Shown piece by piece: positions 1 to 8,479 of a DNA stretch of 64,000 bases. Within the stretch, counting starts at the first letter, position 1. Each line of letters begins with the position of its first letter. Below the pieces are notes generated by a model, which worked only from the letters and a program-made list of their open reading frames with translations, had not been told where the DNA came from and made no database searches. The translations under genes and the position numbers were made by a program. The DNA is taken from the NCBI RefSeq assembly GCF_001279775.1, contig NZ_LGDG01000226.1, positions 1 through 64,000 of the forward strand, read 5' to 3'. The DNA comes from Streptomyces sp. MMG1533. GTDB lineage: Bacteria > Actinomycetota > Actinomycetes > Streptomycetales > Streptomycetaceae.

Positions 1-242
1 GGCGCCCCGCCCCGCCCCGCACGACCCGCACGACCCGCATCACCGACGCCCCGCCCCTCCCGCCCCGCACGACCACCATCACCCGCACCCCGCCCTTCCC
101 GCTCCCACGCCCCGGCCGACCTGGACTCTCGCGTATGCCCCCGCGCGGTTCGGGCATGGTTCGTGGGTCTGGGCGGGGATTCACTTGGGGTGACGGGTGG
201 TGCCGGGCGGGAGTTCGGCCGGATGCGGGAGTTGGTGTCGGG
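1..242. other. Non-coding, low-complexity start of window
   Basis: The first 110 or so bases are a C-rich run with near-repeats of cgcacgaccc. I see no convincing gene or hairpin terminator. The rest is presumably the upstream region of the DUF1772 gene; no clear promoter can be picked out. Confidence 0.5.
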
Positions 243-722
243 ATGATCGAGGGACCGTATTTTGTACTGACCGTGCTGGGTGTGCTGGGGACCGGGCTGG
301 TGGCCGGGGTCTTCTGCGGGTTCTCGACGTTCGTGATGCGTGGGCTCGCCGCGCTGCCGCCCGCGCAGGGCGTCGCCGCGATGAACGCGATCAATGTGAG
401 CGCGGTGCGGCCGGCGTTCATGGTCGTGTTCGCCGGGACGGCGGTGCTGAGCGCGGTGATCGCGGTGGTGACGTTCGTGCTGTGGCCGGACGAGGGGACG
501 GTGGAGCTGTTGGTGGGCAGCGCGCTGTACCTGTTCGGCGTCTTCGGGCTGACCATGGTGGCGAACGTGCCGCGCAACGACGCGCTCGCGAAGCTGGATC
601 CGGGCACCCGGGAGGCGGCGGCGTACTGGCCGACGTACGTCCGCGAGTGGACGCTGTGGAACCACGTCCGCATGGTCGCCTCGGCCGCCTCGGCGGTGGC
701 GTACATGCTGGCCCTCACCTGA
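243..722 (+). CDS. DUF1772 (anthrone oxygenase-like) membrane protein
   Basis: This 159-residue protein has four hydrophobic stretches, near residues 3-28, 58-82, 88-105 and 138-158, so it is an integral membrane protein. The layout, with RNDAL near residue 116 and a TLWNHVR segment before the last helix, fits the DUF1772/anthrone oxygenase family. In bacteria the family's role is mostly unknown. I start at the ATG at 243 because the hydrophobic domain begins there; the same frame is open back to 135, but that extension is low-complexity. It stands alone ahead of gltD. Family assignment is fairly safe; function is not. Confidence 0.75.
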   Translation: MIEGPYFVLTVLGVLGTGLVAGVFCGFSTFVMRGLAALPPAQGVAAMNAINVSAVRPAFMVVFAGTAVLSAVIAVVTFVLWPDEGTVELLVGSALYLFGVFGLTMVANVPRNDALAKLDPGTREAAAYWPTYVREWTLWNHVRMVASAASAVAYMLALT

Positions 723-901
723 CGGCGGGCCCCTTGCCGGACGGGTACCGGTCGGCGAGAAAGCGCTGTCAGCCCCTCTGCGCGAGTGACCGATGGGACG
801 TATCGTGGCCGAAAGACGTTCGTAAGAGTGCCGCCCGATGACGCACGGCCACGTCGGACGCGCACGCGTAAGCGTCGCACGCGCAAGCAAGGAAGACGCC
901 C

Positions 902-2389
902 ATGGCCGATCCCAAGGGATTCATGACCACGCCTCGCCAGGACTGGCCGCGCAGGCCGGTCGAGGAGCGGGTCCGGGACTGGGACGAGGTGTACGTCCCC
1001 GGGGCGCTGCTGCCCATCATCAGCAAACAGGCGGACCGCTGCATGGACTGCGGCATCCCCTTCTGCCACGACGCCTGTCCGCTCGGCAACCTGATACCCG
1101 AGTGGAACGACCTGGTGTCCCGGGACGACTGGCGTGCGGCCGCCGACCGACTGCACGCCACCAACAACTTCCCGGAGTTCACGGGCCGGTTGTGCCCGGC
1201 GCCCTGCGAGGCGGGGTGTGTGCTGGCCATCAACCAGCCGGCGGTCACCATCAAGAACGTCGAGGTCGCCATCGCCGACCGGGCGTGGGAGCTCGGATTC
1301 GCGCCGCCGCGGCCGCCGGAGCGGTTGTCCGGGCGGACGGTCGCGGTGATCGGATCGGGGCCCAGCGGGCTTGCCGCGGCACAGCAGTTGACCCGCGCCG
1401 GGCACACGGTCGCCGTGTACGAGAAGGACGACCGGCTCGGCGGTCTGATGCGGTACGGCATCCCCGAGTTCAAGATGGAGAAGCACCATCTGGAGCGGCG
1501 GATCGAGCAGATGCGGGCGGAGGGCACGAAGTTCCGTACGTCGACCGCGGTCGGGCGGGACATCGGCGCCGCGGAACTGCGTTCGCGCTACGACGCCGTG
1601 GTGATCGCCACCGGTGCGACGGCATGGCGTGAACTGGACGTACCGGGACGGGAGTTGACCGGTATCCAGCAGGCGATGGAGTACCTGCCGCTGGCCAACC
1701 GGGTGCGCGAGGGGGACCTGGAGGTCTCGCCGATGTCCGCCGCCGGGAAGCACGTCGTCATCGTCGGCGGCGGCGACACGGGGGCGGACTGCCTGGGCAC
1801 GGCGGTGCGGGAAGGCGCCGCGTCCGTCACGCAGTTGGACATCTACACGCAGCCCGGTGGCGAGCGGGACGAGGACACCGATCCCTGGCCGACGTACCCG
1901 AAGATCTACCGGCTGTCGGCGGCGCACCAGGAGGCCGGCGAGCTGCGGACGGCCCCGGCTGCGAACGCCGACGCACGGCTGTTCGCGGCGTCCACGCTCC
2001 GTTTCACCGGGGACGCCGACGGGCACGTACGGTCGCTCCACCTCGTCGAGGTCGACGCGCGGCGGCGGCCCGTGCCGGACACCGGGCGGACCCTGCCCGC
2101 CGACCTCGTGCTCCTCGCCCTCGGCTTCTCGGGCCCCGACAAGGAGGACGGGCTCGTCGACCAGTTGGGGCTGGGGCTGGATCCCCGCGGGACGCTCACG
2201 CGGGACGCCGGCTTCGCGACGAACGTCCCCGGCGTGTTCGCCGCCGGTGATGCCGCGCGCGGGCAGTCGCTCATCGTGTGGGCCATCGCCGAGGGGCGGG
2301 CGGTGGCGGCGGCCGTCGACCGCCATCTGACGGGGACTTCGCGACTGCCGGCGCCGATCGGGCCGTACGACCGCCCCATGGCCGTTTAG
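902..2389 (+). CDS. gltD: Glutamate synthase small (beta) subunit, NADPH-dependent
   Basis: This 495-residue protein matches the full length of GltD. It passes electrons from NADPH through FAD and iron-sulfur clusters to the GltB large subunit, which makes glutamate from glutamine and 2-oxoglutarate. The N-terminal cluster region has Cys 47, 50, 55 and 59 and a second set at 98, 102 and 106. An FAD-binding GSGPSG is at 151-156, an NADPH-binding GGGDTG near 290, and the C-terminal GVFAAGDAARGQS closes the flavoprotein fold. The start ATG has an AAGGAAG site at 889-895. No gltB lies next to it, so it may serve a distant GltB or work as a stand-alone GltD-type oxidoreductase. Confidence 0.93.
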   Translation: MADPKGFMTTPRQDWPRRPVEERVRDWDEVYVPGALLPIISKQADRCMDCGIPFCHDACPLGNLIPEWNDLVSRDDWRAAADRLHATNNFPEFTGRLCPAPCEAGCVLAINQPAVTIKNVEVAIADRAWELGFAPPRPPERLSGRTVAVIGSGPSGLAAAQQLTRAGHTVAVYEKDDRLGGLMRYGIPEFKMEKHHLERRIEQMRAEGTKFRTSTAVGRDIGAAELRSRYDAVVIATGATAWRELDVPGRELTGIQQAMEYLPLANRVREGDLEVSPMSAAGKHVVIVGGGDTGADCLGTAVREGAASVTQLDIYTQPGGERDEDTDPWPTYPKIYRLSAAHQEAGELRTAPAANADARLFAASTLRFTGDADGHVRSLHLVEVDARRRPVPDTGRTLPADLVLLALGFSGPDKEDGLVDQLGLGLDPRGTLTRDAGFATNVPGVFAAGDAARGQSLIVWAIAEGRAVAAAVDRHLTGTSRLPAPIGPYDRPMAV

Positions 2390-2446
2390 AGCAGGAACGA
2401 CTGCCCGGGCCGCCAGAGAACGGCTGTCGGGGCCGCCAGGGAACGA

Positions 2447-2995
2447 CTAGCGGCGCTCGTCCGTCCCCGCCACCTTCCCCGTCGCCAGTGCCACCCGGTT
2501 CCACGTGTTGATCGTGAGGATCAGGGCGAGGACATGGGCCAGTTCCTCCTCGTCGAAGTGGGCTGCGGCGCGGGCGTAGACCTCGTCGGGGACACCGCCG
2601 TCGGCCACCAGGGTCACCGCCTCCGTGAGGGCGAGGGCCGCCTGTTCCTTCTCGGTGAAGAAGTGGCGGGCCTCGCGCCACACGGCGACCATGTGCAGCC
2701 GGTCCTCGCTCTCGCCGGCCTTGCGCGCATCGCCCGTGTGCATGTGCAGGCAGTACGCGCAGTGGTTGAGGTGCGAGGCACGGATCTGGATCAGCTCGAC
2801 GAGGGCGGGGTCGAGGCCCTGGCGGGCGGCGGCGTCGAAGCCGACGAGGGCGCGGAAGACCTTCGGGGCGGACTTCGCGAAGTCCAGGCGGGTCCGCCGG
2901 GCCTCCGCCCCGGCGATCACGGCAGTGGGGTCAGCGGTCGTGGTGCCGACGGTCGTGGTGCCGGCGGTCGTGGTGTCGATCGTGTTCGTCGTCAT
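2447..2995 (-). CDS. Carboxymuconolactone decarboxylase/AhpD-like protein
   Basis: A protein of about 182 residues with the alkylhydroperoxidase-D/carboxymuconolactone decarboxylase fold. The diagnostic CAYC with a following histidine (HCAYCLHMHTGDARK region, about residues 85-100) is the redox-active CxxC of AhpD-like peroxidases. Such proteins act in peroxide defence in the cytoplasm. The first 30 residues are threonine-rich and encoded by 15-bp repeats, so the N-terminus is not part of the fold. I use the ATG at 2995; GTG at 3001 and TTG at 3004 are alternatives. It lies head to head, 47 bp away, with a MocR regulator that probably controls it. Confidence 0.85.
   Translation of the reverse strand: MTTNTIDTTTAGTTTVGTTTADPTAVIAGAEARRTRLDFAKSAPKVFRALVGFDAAARQGLDPALVELIQIRASHLNHCAYCLHMHTGDARKAGESEDRLHMVAVWREARHFFTEKEQAALALTEAVTLVADGGVPDEVYARAAAHFDEEELAHVLALILTINTWNRVALATGKVAGTDERR
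2936..2980. repeat. Three tandem 15-bp repeats in the AhpD-like gene
   Basis: Three consecutive copies of ggtcgtggtgccgac-like sequence, with one to three changes, encode the Thr-rich tail TTTAGTTTVGTTT at the protein N-terminus. In-frame repeats of this kind can change copy number without a frameshift. Confidence 0.8.
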
Positions 2996-2997
2996 GT

Positions 2998-3037
2998 GCA
3001 CCAACCTACGAGCCGGATAGACCCGCTGTAGGGTGCA
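2998..3037. promoter_or_regulatory. Candidate MocR operator in divergent promoter region
   Basis: The 47-bp gap between the divergent AhpD-like and MocR genes holds partial inverted sequences: tgcaccaacctac on the left and gtagggtgca on the right. Such a site could let the regulator act on both promoters. This is inferred from position and partial symmetry only. Confidence 0.35.
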
Positions 3038-3042
3038 TTTCC

Positions 3043-4476
3043 ATGGACAAAACGTGGGTCAATTCCGCGGAGCGGATCGGCGCCGACCTGCATCTGGAGC
3101 TGTCCGGGCCGGGCGGGCGGCGGGCGGCCCTCATCCGGGCGCTGCGTGAGGCCGTGCGCAGCGGGCGGCTTGCTCCCGGCACCCGGCTGCCGCCGTACCG
3201 CTCGCTCGCCGCCGACCTCGGTGTCGCCCGCAACACGGTGGCCGACGCGTACGCGGAGCTCGTCGCGGAGGGCTGGCTCACCGCCCGGCAGGGCTCGGGC
3301 ACGCGGGTCGCGGACCGTGCCGAGCCGCTGCGACACGCCGCGCGGGTGCCCCGGAAGGCACCTCCACGCGCGCGTGGACCACGGCACGACCTGCGTCAGG
3401 GGTCCCCGGACGCGTCCTCCTTCCCGCGTGCGGCGTGGCTCGCCTCCTATCGGCGGGCCCTGCAGCGGGCACCCAACGAGGTGTTCGGGCCGGGCGACCC
3501 CGCCGGGCGCGTCGAGCTGCGGGAGGCGCTCACGGAATACCTGGCACGCGTGCGCGGCGTACGCACCGAGCCGGGCCGGATCGTGATCTGCTCCGGCTTC
3601 GCGCACGCGCTGCGGCTGCTGTTCGGCCAGGACAGAGGCGGGGGCGGCGGGGTGCTGCGCGGCCCGCTGGCGGTGGAGGCGTACGGGCTGGGATTCCACC
3701 GGGGACTGCTCGACGCCGCGGGTGTGCGGACCGTACCGCTCCCGCTGGACGAACACGGCGCGCAGGTCGAGCGGTTGGGCCGCGAGCGGGCCGTGCTGCT
3801 CACGCCCGCGCATCAGTTTCCGACCGGCGGGCCGCTGGATCCCGCGCGCCGGGCCGCGGTGGTCGACTGGGCACGCGCGCGTGCAGGCGTGATCGTCGAG
3901 GACGACTACGACGGGGAGTTCCGCTACGACCGCAAGCCGGTCGGCGCGGTCCAGGGACTCGATCCCGAGCGCGTGATCTTCGTCGGCTCGGTCAGCAAGA
4001 GCCTGTCCCCGGCGGTACGGCTGGGGTGGATGGTCCTTCCGGAGCGGTATGTCGACGACGTGCTCGCGGCCAAGGGCGAGCGGGAGGCCTGGGCGAGCGT
4101 CCTGGATCAGCTGAGCCTCGCCGACTTCATCTCGCGTGGGTCCTACGACCGTCACGTGCGGCGTATGCGGCAGCGGTACCGGAGCCGCCGGGACCGTCTC
4201 GCCGCGACGCTCGCCGCCCACGCGCCGCACGTCGAGGTCACCGGTGTCGCGGCCGGGCTGCACGCCGTTCTGCGACTGCCTCCCGGCACCGAGCGCTCCA
4301 CGGTCAAGGCCGCCGCCTGGCAGGGGATCGCCCTGGACGGCCTCGCCGAGTTCCGACACCCGGACACCGGCATGGCGGCCCGCGACGGCCTGGTCGTGGG
4401 GTACGCGACGCCCTCGGAGCACGCGTACGGAGCGGCGCTGGACGCGCTGTGCGGGGTGCTGCCACCGGGTGAGTGA
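3043..4476 (+). CDS. MocR/PdxR-type regulator: GntR helix-turn-helix fused to aminotransferase
   Basis: This 477-residue protein has an N-terminal winged helix (about residues 25-90, with [18 protein letters not shown]) joined to a fold-type I aminotransferase domain (about 115-475). In the second domain a [11 protein letters not shown] segment and the [15 protein letters not shown] segment contain the PLP-binding lysine. This is the MocR plan, in which the PLP-binding domain senses a ligand and the N-terminus binds DNA. PdxR controls pyridoxal synthesis, but MocR members regulate many pathways. No pdxS/pdxT is nearby, so the divergent AhpD-like gene is the likelier target. Confidence 0.92.
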   Translation: MDKTWVNSAERIGADLHLELSGPGGRRAALIRALREAVRSGRLAPGTRLPPYRSLAADLGVARNTVADAYAELVAEGWLTARQGSGTRVADRAEPLRHAARVPRKAPPRARGPRHDLRQGSPDASSFPRAAWLASYRRALQRAPNEVFGPGDPAGRVELREALTEYLARVRGVRTEPGRIVICSGFAHALRLLFGQDRGGGGGVLRGPLAVEAYGLGFHRGLLDAAGVRTVPLPLDEHGAQVERLGRERAVLLTPAHQFPTGGPLDPARRAAVVDWARARAGVIVEDDYDGEFRYDRKPVGAVQGLDPERVIFVGSVSKSLSPAVRLGWMVLPERYVDDVLAAKGEREAWASVLDQLSLADFISRGSYDRHVRRMRQRYRSRRDRLAATLAAHAPHVEVTGVAAGLHAVLRLPPGTERSTVKAAAWQGIALDGLAEFRHPDTGMAARDGLVVGYATPSEHAYGAALDALCGVLPPGE

Positions 4477-4501
4477 GCCCCGGTCTCCTCGGTCTCCTCG
4501 G

Positions 4502-4819
4502 GGCGACGGGCAGACGCCGAAGCCCGAGCAGGTGCAGCGCTTCCTCGACGTGGTCGCCAAGTCGACCGGGCCGGTGTTCGTGCACTGCGGCGCCGGAGTC
4601 GGCCGTACGGGCGCGATGGCGGCCGCGTATCTCGTGCAGACCGGGGAGCAGTCGTCGGCGGCGGCGGTCCGGCGCAACCTCGCGGTCGGACCACCGTCGA
4701 TCGAGCAGATCTACTACGGGCTGAACCTCAGCCCCGGCGAGGCGGAGCAGCCGCCGCTCCCGGTGGTGGTCGTGAGCCGTCTCGTGGACGCCCCCCGGCG
4801 GATCTGGTCCTCGCTGTAA
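4502..4819 (+). pseudogene. Truncated protein-tyrosine/dual-specificity phosphatase
   Basis: This frame encodes about 105 residues with a complete phosphatase signature, HCGAGVGRTG (the HCx5R loop), near residue 25, followed by a helix-rich C-terminus. The usual 60-100 residues ahead of the P-loop, with the general acid aspartate, are missing, and no start codon with a ribosome binding site precedes it in frame. The fragment begins just after the MocR stop. It is most simply a 5'-deleted remnant. Translation initiating inside the MocR 3' end cannot be excluded but would give a shadow-like N-terminus. Confidence 0.7.
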
Positions 4820-4839
4820 GACCCCGCGAGGCTGTAAGA

Positions 4840-4857
4840 CCCTACGCGGCCGTAGGG
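4840..4857. terminator. Short hairpin between convergent units
   Basis: ccctacg and cgtaggg form a perfect 7-bp stem around a four-base loop. It lies between the phosphatase remnant and the convergent methyltransferase, amid near-duplicated gaggctgtaag blocks. A weak bidirectional terminator is the simplest reading. Confidence 0.4.
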
Positions 4858-4887
4858 CCCCGCGAGGCTGCAAGCGCCCCGCGGTGG

Positions 4888-5691
4888 TCAGGGCTTGCGC
4901 CCCACCGCCCCGTACCCGGGAATGACCCCGTCGCCCTGACCGGGGACGGGCTCACCCAGCTCGGGATGCCACCGGTGCGGCACCTCGACGCCCGGCTCGA
5001 CGAGTTCCAGGCCGTCGAAGAAGCGGCTGAACTCCTCGCGGGAGCGCAGCGCCAGGGTGACACCGGCGGCCTTGAGCTTCTCGGTGGCCGCCTTCGACTC
5101 CTCGGGCGTGAAGTCGGCGGTCGCGTGACTGACCACCAGGTAGCTGCCCGAGGGCAGTTCGGACAGCAGTCGGCCGACCAGTTCGTGCGCGCCGTCCTCG
5201 TCGGAGACGAAGTGCAGCAGCGCGACGAGCGAGAGGGCGATCGGCCTGCCGAAGTCCAGGACCTTCTTCGCGCCTTCGATGATGGCGTCGGAATCCCGCA
5301 CGTCCGCCTGGAGGTACTCGGTCACCCCCTGGTCCGTGCCGCGCAGCAGGGCGGCCGCGTGGGCCAGGACGATCGGGTCGTTGTCGCAGTAGACGACACG
5401 CGCGTCGGGCGCGGCCCGCTGGGCGATCTGGTGGAGGTTCGGCTCGGTGGGGATTCCGGTGCCGATGTCCAGGAACTGGCGTACGCCGTGCTCGGCGAGC
5501 CAGCGTGTGGAGCGGTGCATGAACGCCCGGTTGACGCGTGCCATCACGGGCACCCGCGGGTCGAGGGCGAGCATCTGCCGGCCCATGGCCTCGTCGACGG
5601 GGTAGTTGTCCTTGCCGCCGAGGTACCAGTCGTACATCCGCGCGGGGTGCGGTCTGCCGGTGTCGATCTCAACCATTAATCCAGTACCCAT
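4888..5691 (-). CDS. SAM-dependent methyltransferase, PF04672 (DUF574) family
   Basis: About 267 residues. Hallmarks of the actinobacterial S-adenosyl methyltransferase family PF04672 are clear: ARMYDWYLGGKDNY near the N-terminus, the SAM-binding FLDIGTGIPT near residue 75, VVYCDNDPIVLAHA near 100, and a C-terminal PHRWHPE. Substrates of this family are generally unknown; many copies lie near XRE/DUF397 modules, as here. The start is uncertain: ATG at 5691 is used, and an ATG at 5676 would begin nearer the conserved IDTGRPHPAR. The leader is unusually AT-rich. Confidence 0.9.
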   Translation of the reverse strand: MGTGLMVEIDTGRPHPARMYDWYLGGKDNYPVDEAMGRQMLALDPRVPVMARVNRAFMHRSTRWLAEHGVRQFLDIGTGIPTEPNLHQIAQRAAPDARVVYCDNDPIVLAHAAALLRGTDQGVTEYLQADVRDSDAIIEGAKKVLDFGRPIALSLVALLHFVSDEDGAHELVGRLLSELPSGSYLVVSHATADFTPEESKAATEKLKAAGVTLALRSREEFSRFFDGLELVEPGVEVPHRWHPELGEPVPGQGDGVIPGYGAVGRKP

Positions 5692-5748
5692 CAATATCCA
5701 TCAATTCAGTACCAACACAAGTAAGTTGACTGAGAGTCAGCAATCACG

Positions 5749-6003
5749 TCACGACAGGAGAAAGTCGGCCTCCCCCGCTTTCGCGCCTTCGATGAACGCG
5801 GTCATCTCGGCCGGGCTGTAGATCAGCGCCGGACCGTCCGGGTCGGTGGACTGCCGGACGGCGATCCGGCCGTCGGCGAGCTTCATCGCCTCCAGGCAGT
5901 TCCCTCCGTTGCCGCCGCTCCACGGCTTGTGCCAGCCTTCGCTGCCCAAGTCCCGCGCGGGCATACCGTTGTAGACCTGTATGCGCGGCTTGATGCGATC
6001 CAT
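5749..6003 (-). CDS. DUF397 protein (whiJ-module small partner)
   Basis: An 84-residue protein matching DUF397 across its length, with the typical WSGGNGGNCLEA and DGRIAVRQSTDP blocks. Its ATG follows the stop of the upstream XRE gene with no gap, so the two are translationally coupled. In Streptomyces, DUF397 proteins occur beside WhiJ-like regulators; genetic work on whiJ- and abaA-like loci links such sets to development and antibiotic control. The mechanism is thought to be antitoxin-like or partner binding, but that is unproven for this copy. Confidence 0.9.
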   Translation of the reverse strand: MDRIKPRIQVYNGMPARDLGSEGWHKPWSGGNGGNCLEAMKLADGRIAVRQSTDPDGPALIYSPAEMTAFIEGAKAGEADFLLS

Positions 6004-6864
6004 TCACAGCTCCTTGCGGAGATCCCTGAGGATCTCCTTCGTGCGATGTGCCGTAGCGGCCTGCGCCGCCATGCGGTCCATGACCTCGAGGTGGGTCGCC
6101 ACCTCGGCTCGCGCGTCCAGATAGACGGCGCCGGTCAGGTACTCGCTGTAAACCATGTCCGGGAGTTCCGGCACGGCGAATCGGAACAGCACGAAGGGCC
6201 CGTACGTGCCGGGGTGCGGCCCGTTGGCGAACGGGGCGACCTGCAGCGTGACGTTGGGCAGCTTCGTGGCGTCGAGCAGTTTGTCGATCTGGGCACGCAT
6301 CACCTCCGGGCCGCCGACGGGGCGGCGCAGCACGGTCTCGTCCATCACGACCCACAGCCGCGGGGCCTCCTGACGGGTGAGCAGTTCCTGGCGTTGCATG
6401 CGCAGGGCGACATGGCGCTCGATGTCGTCGGGGCTGGTCTGGCCGATGGCACCGGACCGCAGGACACCACGCGCGTAGTCCTCGGTCTGGAGCAGGCCGG
6501 GCACGAAGTGCGGCTCGTACTGGCGGATGAGGGCGGCCGCGCCCTCCAGGCTGACGTGCATCGAGAACCAGCCGGGCAGGACGTCGTGGAACCGCTGCCA
6601 CCACCCGGGCTGGTTGGCCTCCTCGGCCAGTTGAACGAAGCCCTCGGCCTCCAGGTCGGAAACCCCATAGGCCTTCAGGAGAAGTTGGAGGTACGGGATC
6701 TTGAGCCCGACCTCGGCCATCTCCATACGCCGGACCGTGGCGGGGGCGACGCGGAGAATGCGGGCGGCCTCCTCGCGCTTGAGGCCGGCGCGTTCCCGCA
6801 GGTCCAGCAAGCGCCGACCGAGGACGACCTGGCCGACCGTCGGCGCGGACCGCGGTTCGCTCAC
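6004..6864 (-). CDS. XRE-family regulator with DUF5753 domain (WhiJ/Scr1-like)
   Basis: A 286-residue protein with a Cro/C1-type helix-turn-helix at about 10-70 (LGRRLLDLRERAGLKREEAA) and a DUF5753 domain from about 95 on (FVPGLLQTEDYARGVLRS, then PNVTLQVAPF). The frame is open upstream to 7032, but the GTG at 6864 is chosen because a GGTGGAGG site sits just ahead of it. It is coupled to the DUF397 gene downstream and faces the ATPase gene across about 217 bp. This is the standard Streptomyces whiJ-like layout and suggests autoregulation through the shared intergenic region. Confidence 0.92.
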   Translation of the reverse strand: MSEPRSAPTVGQVVLGRRLLDLRERAGLKREEAARILRVAPATVRRMEMAEVGLKIPYLQLLLKAYGVSDLEAEGFVQLAEEANQPGWWQRFHDVLPGWFSMHVSLEGAAALIRQYEPHFVPGLLQTEDYARGVLRSGAIGQTSPDDIERHVALRMQRQELLTRQEAPRLWVVMDETVLRRPVGGPEVMRAQIDKLLDATKLPNVTLQVAPFANGPHPGTYGPFVLFRFAVPELPDMVYSEYLTGAVYLDARAEVATHLEVMDRMAAQAATAHRTKEILRDLRKEL

Positions 6865-7030
6865 CCTCCACCTCCACAAATCGGGCCGGCCACAAAAACA
6901 TGCTGACAGCCCTGCGGCGCCATTCGAAGACCCATTCGAAGATCCGTACGAATCTCCGTTGATCCCAACTGGCGCCGCTCGACGTGCTGTTGCGAGCAGT
7001 GTGCCACGGCACTTCACCGCGTCATACAGC

Positions 7031-7065
7031 ACTCTGCATTTTTCAGAGTGACACTTGCCAAGTGT
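7031..7065. promoter_or_regulatory. Two inverted repeats upstream of the ATPase gene
   Basis: actctg...cagagt (7031-7049, 7-bp loop) and acactt-gcc-aagtgt (7051-7065) lie back to back in the divergent region of the whiJ-like module. Their position just ahead of the ATPase start makes them candidate operators for the XRE regulator. The shared promoter region runs from 6865 to about 7081. Confidence 0.45.
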
Positions 7066-7081
7066 TCACGGCGGGGCGATA

Positions 7082-7936
7082 GTGGCAAGCGTGATTCCGT
7101 CCCCGCCCTTAGGAACAGACGCCGCTGCGGACCGCCCCACCGGTCTCGGCGCTGCCACGGGAGTGAGCCCCGCCAGGGCCGCTGCCGCGCGCCGGTTCCG
7201 ATTCGAGCTGGCCGCCCATCCGGGTTCTCCCGCGCAGGCCAGACAGCTGACACGGGCGCGGCTGACCCACTGGTCGGTCGGCGAGGACACCTGCGACTCG
7301 GCGGCCCTGGTGGTCTCCGAGCTGGTCACCAACGCCATCGTGCACACCGCGAGCAGCCGTGTCGTCTGCGAGCTGCACGACGGTGACGACCTGGTGCGCA
7401 TAGCCGTACGTGACGAGGGCTGCGCGCCGGGTGAGCCGCACCCGTCCCCGCAGCGGGCCGAGGAGGAGCACGGGAGGGGACTGCTCCTCGTCGACGCTCT
7501 GTGTCACAGCTGGGGTGCCCACGAGCACGGCCCCGGCCTGCTGGTCTGGGCGGAGCTGCCGCGCAAGGGCGACACCCCCCGCAACGACGCGGCCGTCCCG
7601 CGCAACGACCTGGGCTGGGGAGCCCGCCCGAAGCCCGGGCCGTCCGGCGGTTCGGGCGAGGAGGACGAGGCGGAGGCGCACCACCGAGCGGCAGGCCCGG
7701 CACACGCAGAAACGGCACACCAGCACGCGGCACCCGCAGGGACAGCACACCACCACGCGGCACCCGCAGAAACGGCACACCACCGCCTGGCACCCGCAGA
7801 AACAGCACACAACCACCCGGCGCCAGCAGAAACGACACATCACCGAGCAGCGCCCGACGCGGACGCACGTCATCACGAGACGGGGACCCTGAGGGTCCCC
7901 CCGATCGAGCGGAACCGAGATCGGGGGAGGGCGTGA
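7082..7936 (+). CDS. Anti-sigma-factor-like ATPase with His-rich repeat tail
   Basis: A protein of about 284 residues. The N-terminal 140 residues are a GHKL/HATPase_c domain of the RsbW/SpoIIAB kind, with LVVSELVTNAIVHTAS as the N-box and HGRGLLLVDALC as the G-box. Such proteins accompany WhiJ-like regulators as anti-sigma-like partners. The C-terminal half is not part of this fold: it is acidic, then has five decapeptides of the form AETAHHHAAP. Candidate starts are TTG 7055, GTG 7082 and GTG 7091; none has a strong ribosome binding site. It overlaps the next gene by GTGA. Confidence 0.82.
   Translation: MASVIPSPPLGTDAAADRPTGLGAATGVSPARAAAARRFRFELAAHPGSPAQARQLTRARLTHWSVGEDTCDSAALVVSELVTNAIVHTASSRVVCELHDGDDLVRIAVRDEGCAPGEPHPSPQRAEEEHGRGLLLVDALCHSWGAHEHGPGLLVWAELPRKGDTPRNDAAVPRNDLGWGARPKPGPSGGSGEEDEAEAHHRAAGPAHAETAHQHAAPAGTAHHHAAPAETAHHRLAPAETAHNHPAPAETTHHRAAPDADARHHETGTLRVPPIERNRDRGRA
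7706..7855. repeat. Five tandem 30-bp repeats encoding His-rich decapeptides
   Basis: Five in-frame units encode AETAHQHAAP, AGTAHHHAAP, AETAHHRLAP, AETAHNHPAP and AETTHHRAAP. The DNA unit is about gcagaaacggcacaccaccacgcg-like with scattered changes. The repeated His pairs could bind metal, and the count may vary between strains. Confidence 0.9.
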
Positions 7937-8370
7937 GGGCCGGCTCCGGTGGCGGCCAGGTCCTGAGCCTGGACACTCTGGTCCGCCTCCGGCGCGGGCT
8001 GCGGACAACGGGAACCCCGCGGCCTCTGGCCCTGCCCGAGGGCATGACGGCCCCGCTGGGCTGTGACGCGGTGGCGGTGCCCGCCCGGTTCGGCCCGCTG
8101 CTGATGCCCCGGCTGCGGCAGGTGGGGTGCGTCTACGCCGACGAGACGCACTGGTGGTGGATCGTTCCGTCCGACTCGGACTACGCCCTGGAGTGGCCCG
8201 CCCCCGCGCGGTACGTCACCGGGGCGATGGCCCCCGAGGCGCCGACCGCCCCCGACCTGATCCACAAGCCGGACGGCACGCTTCCGTACACCCCGCCGAT
8301 ACCGTTCTTCCTGGCTCTGTGCCGGCTCACCGGCACGACTCCCACCTGGTCCCGGCCGGTCAGCGCGTAA
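7933..8370 (+). CDS. Unknown small protein coupled to the whiJ-module ATPase
   Basis: A 145-residue protein I do not recognise by family. It starts at a GTG that overlaps the ATPase stop by four bases, with a GGGGGAGG site at 7923-7930, so coupling is strong. It has a tryptophan-rich core (ETHWWWIVPSDSDY, near residue 75) and a C-terminus rich in Pro/Thr (DGTLPYTPPIPFF). There is no signal peptide or membrane segment. Its fixed place behind the ATPase suggests it is the fourth member of this module. Confidence 0.75.
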   Translation: MRAGSGGGQVLSLDTLVRLRRGLRTTGTPRPLALPEGMTAPLGCDAVAVPARFGPLLMPRLRQVGCVYADETHWWWIVPSDSDYALEWPAPARYVTGAMAPEAPTAPDLIHKPDGTLPYTPPIPFFLALCRLTGTTPTWSRPVSA

Positions 8371-8479
8371 GACACCGGTCGTGCGCCCGCGCGCTCCCGT
8401 CTCTTCGGCATGCGCCCTGCCCGCACTGATGCCCGCCCCGCGATAGTGGCCGTTCGTCCAGGTTCGCGGGAGGTCGACG

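Noticed and set aside
7700..7860. The 30-bp repeats as a CRISPR array
   Set aside because: Units are directly joined without spacers, lie in frame inside a gene, and encode a regular decapeptide.
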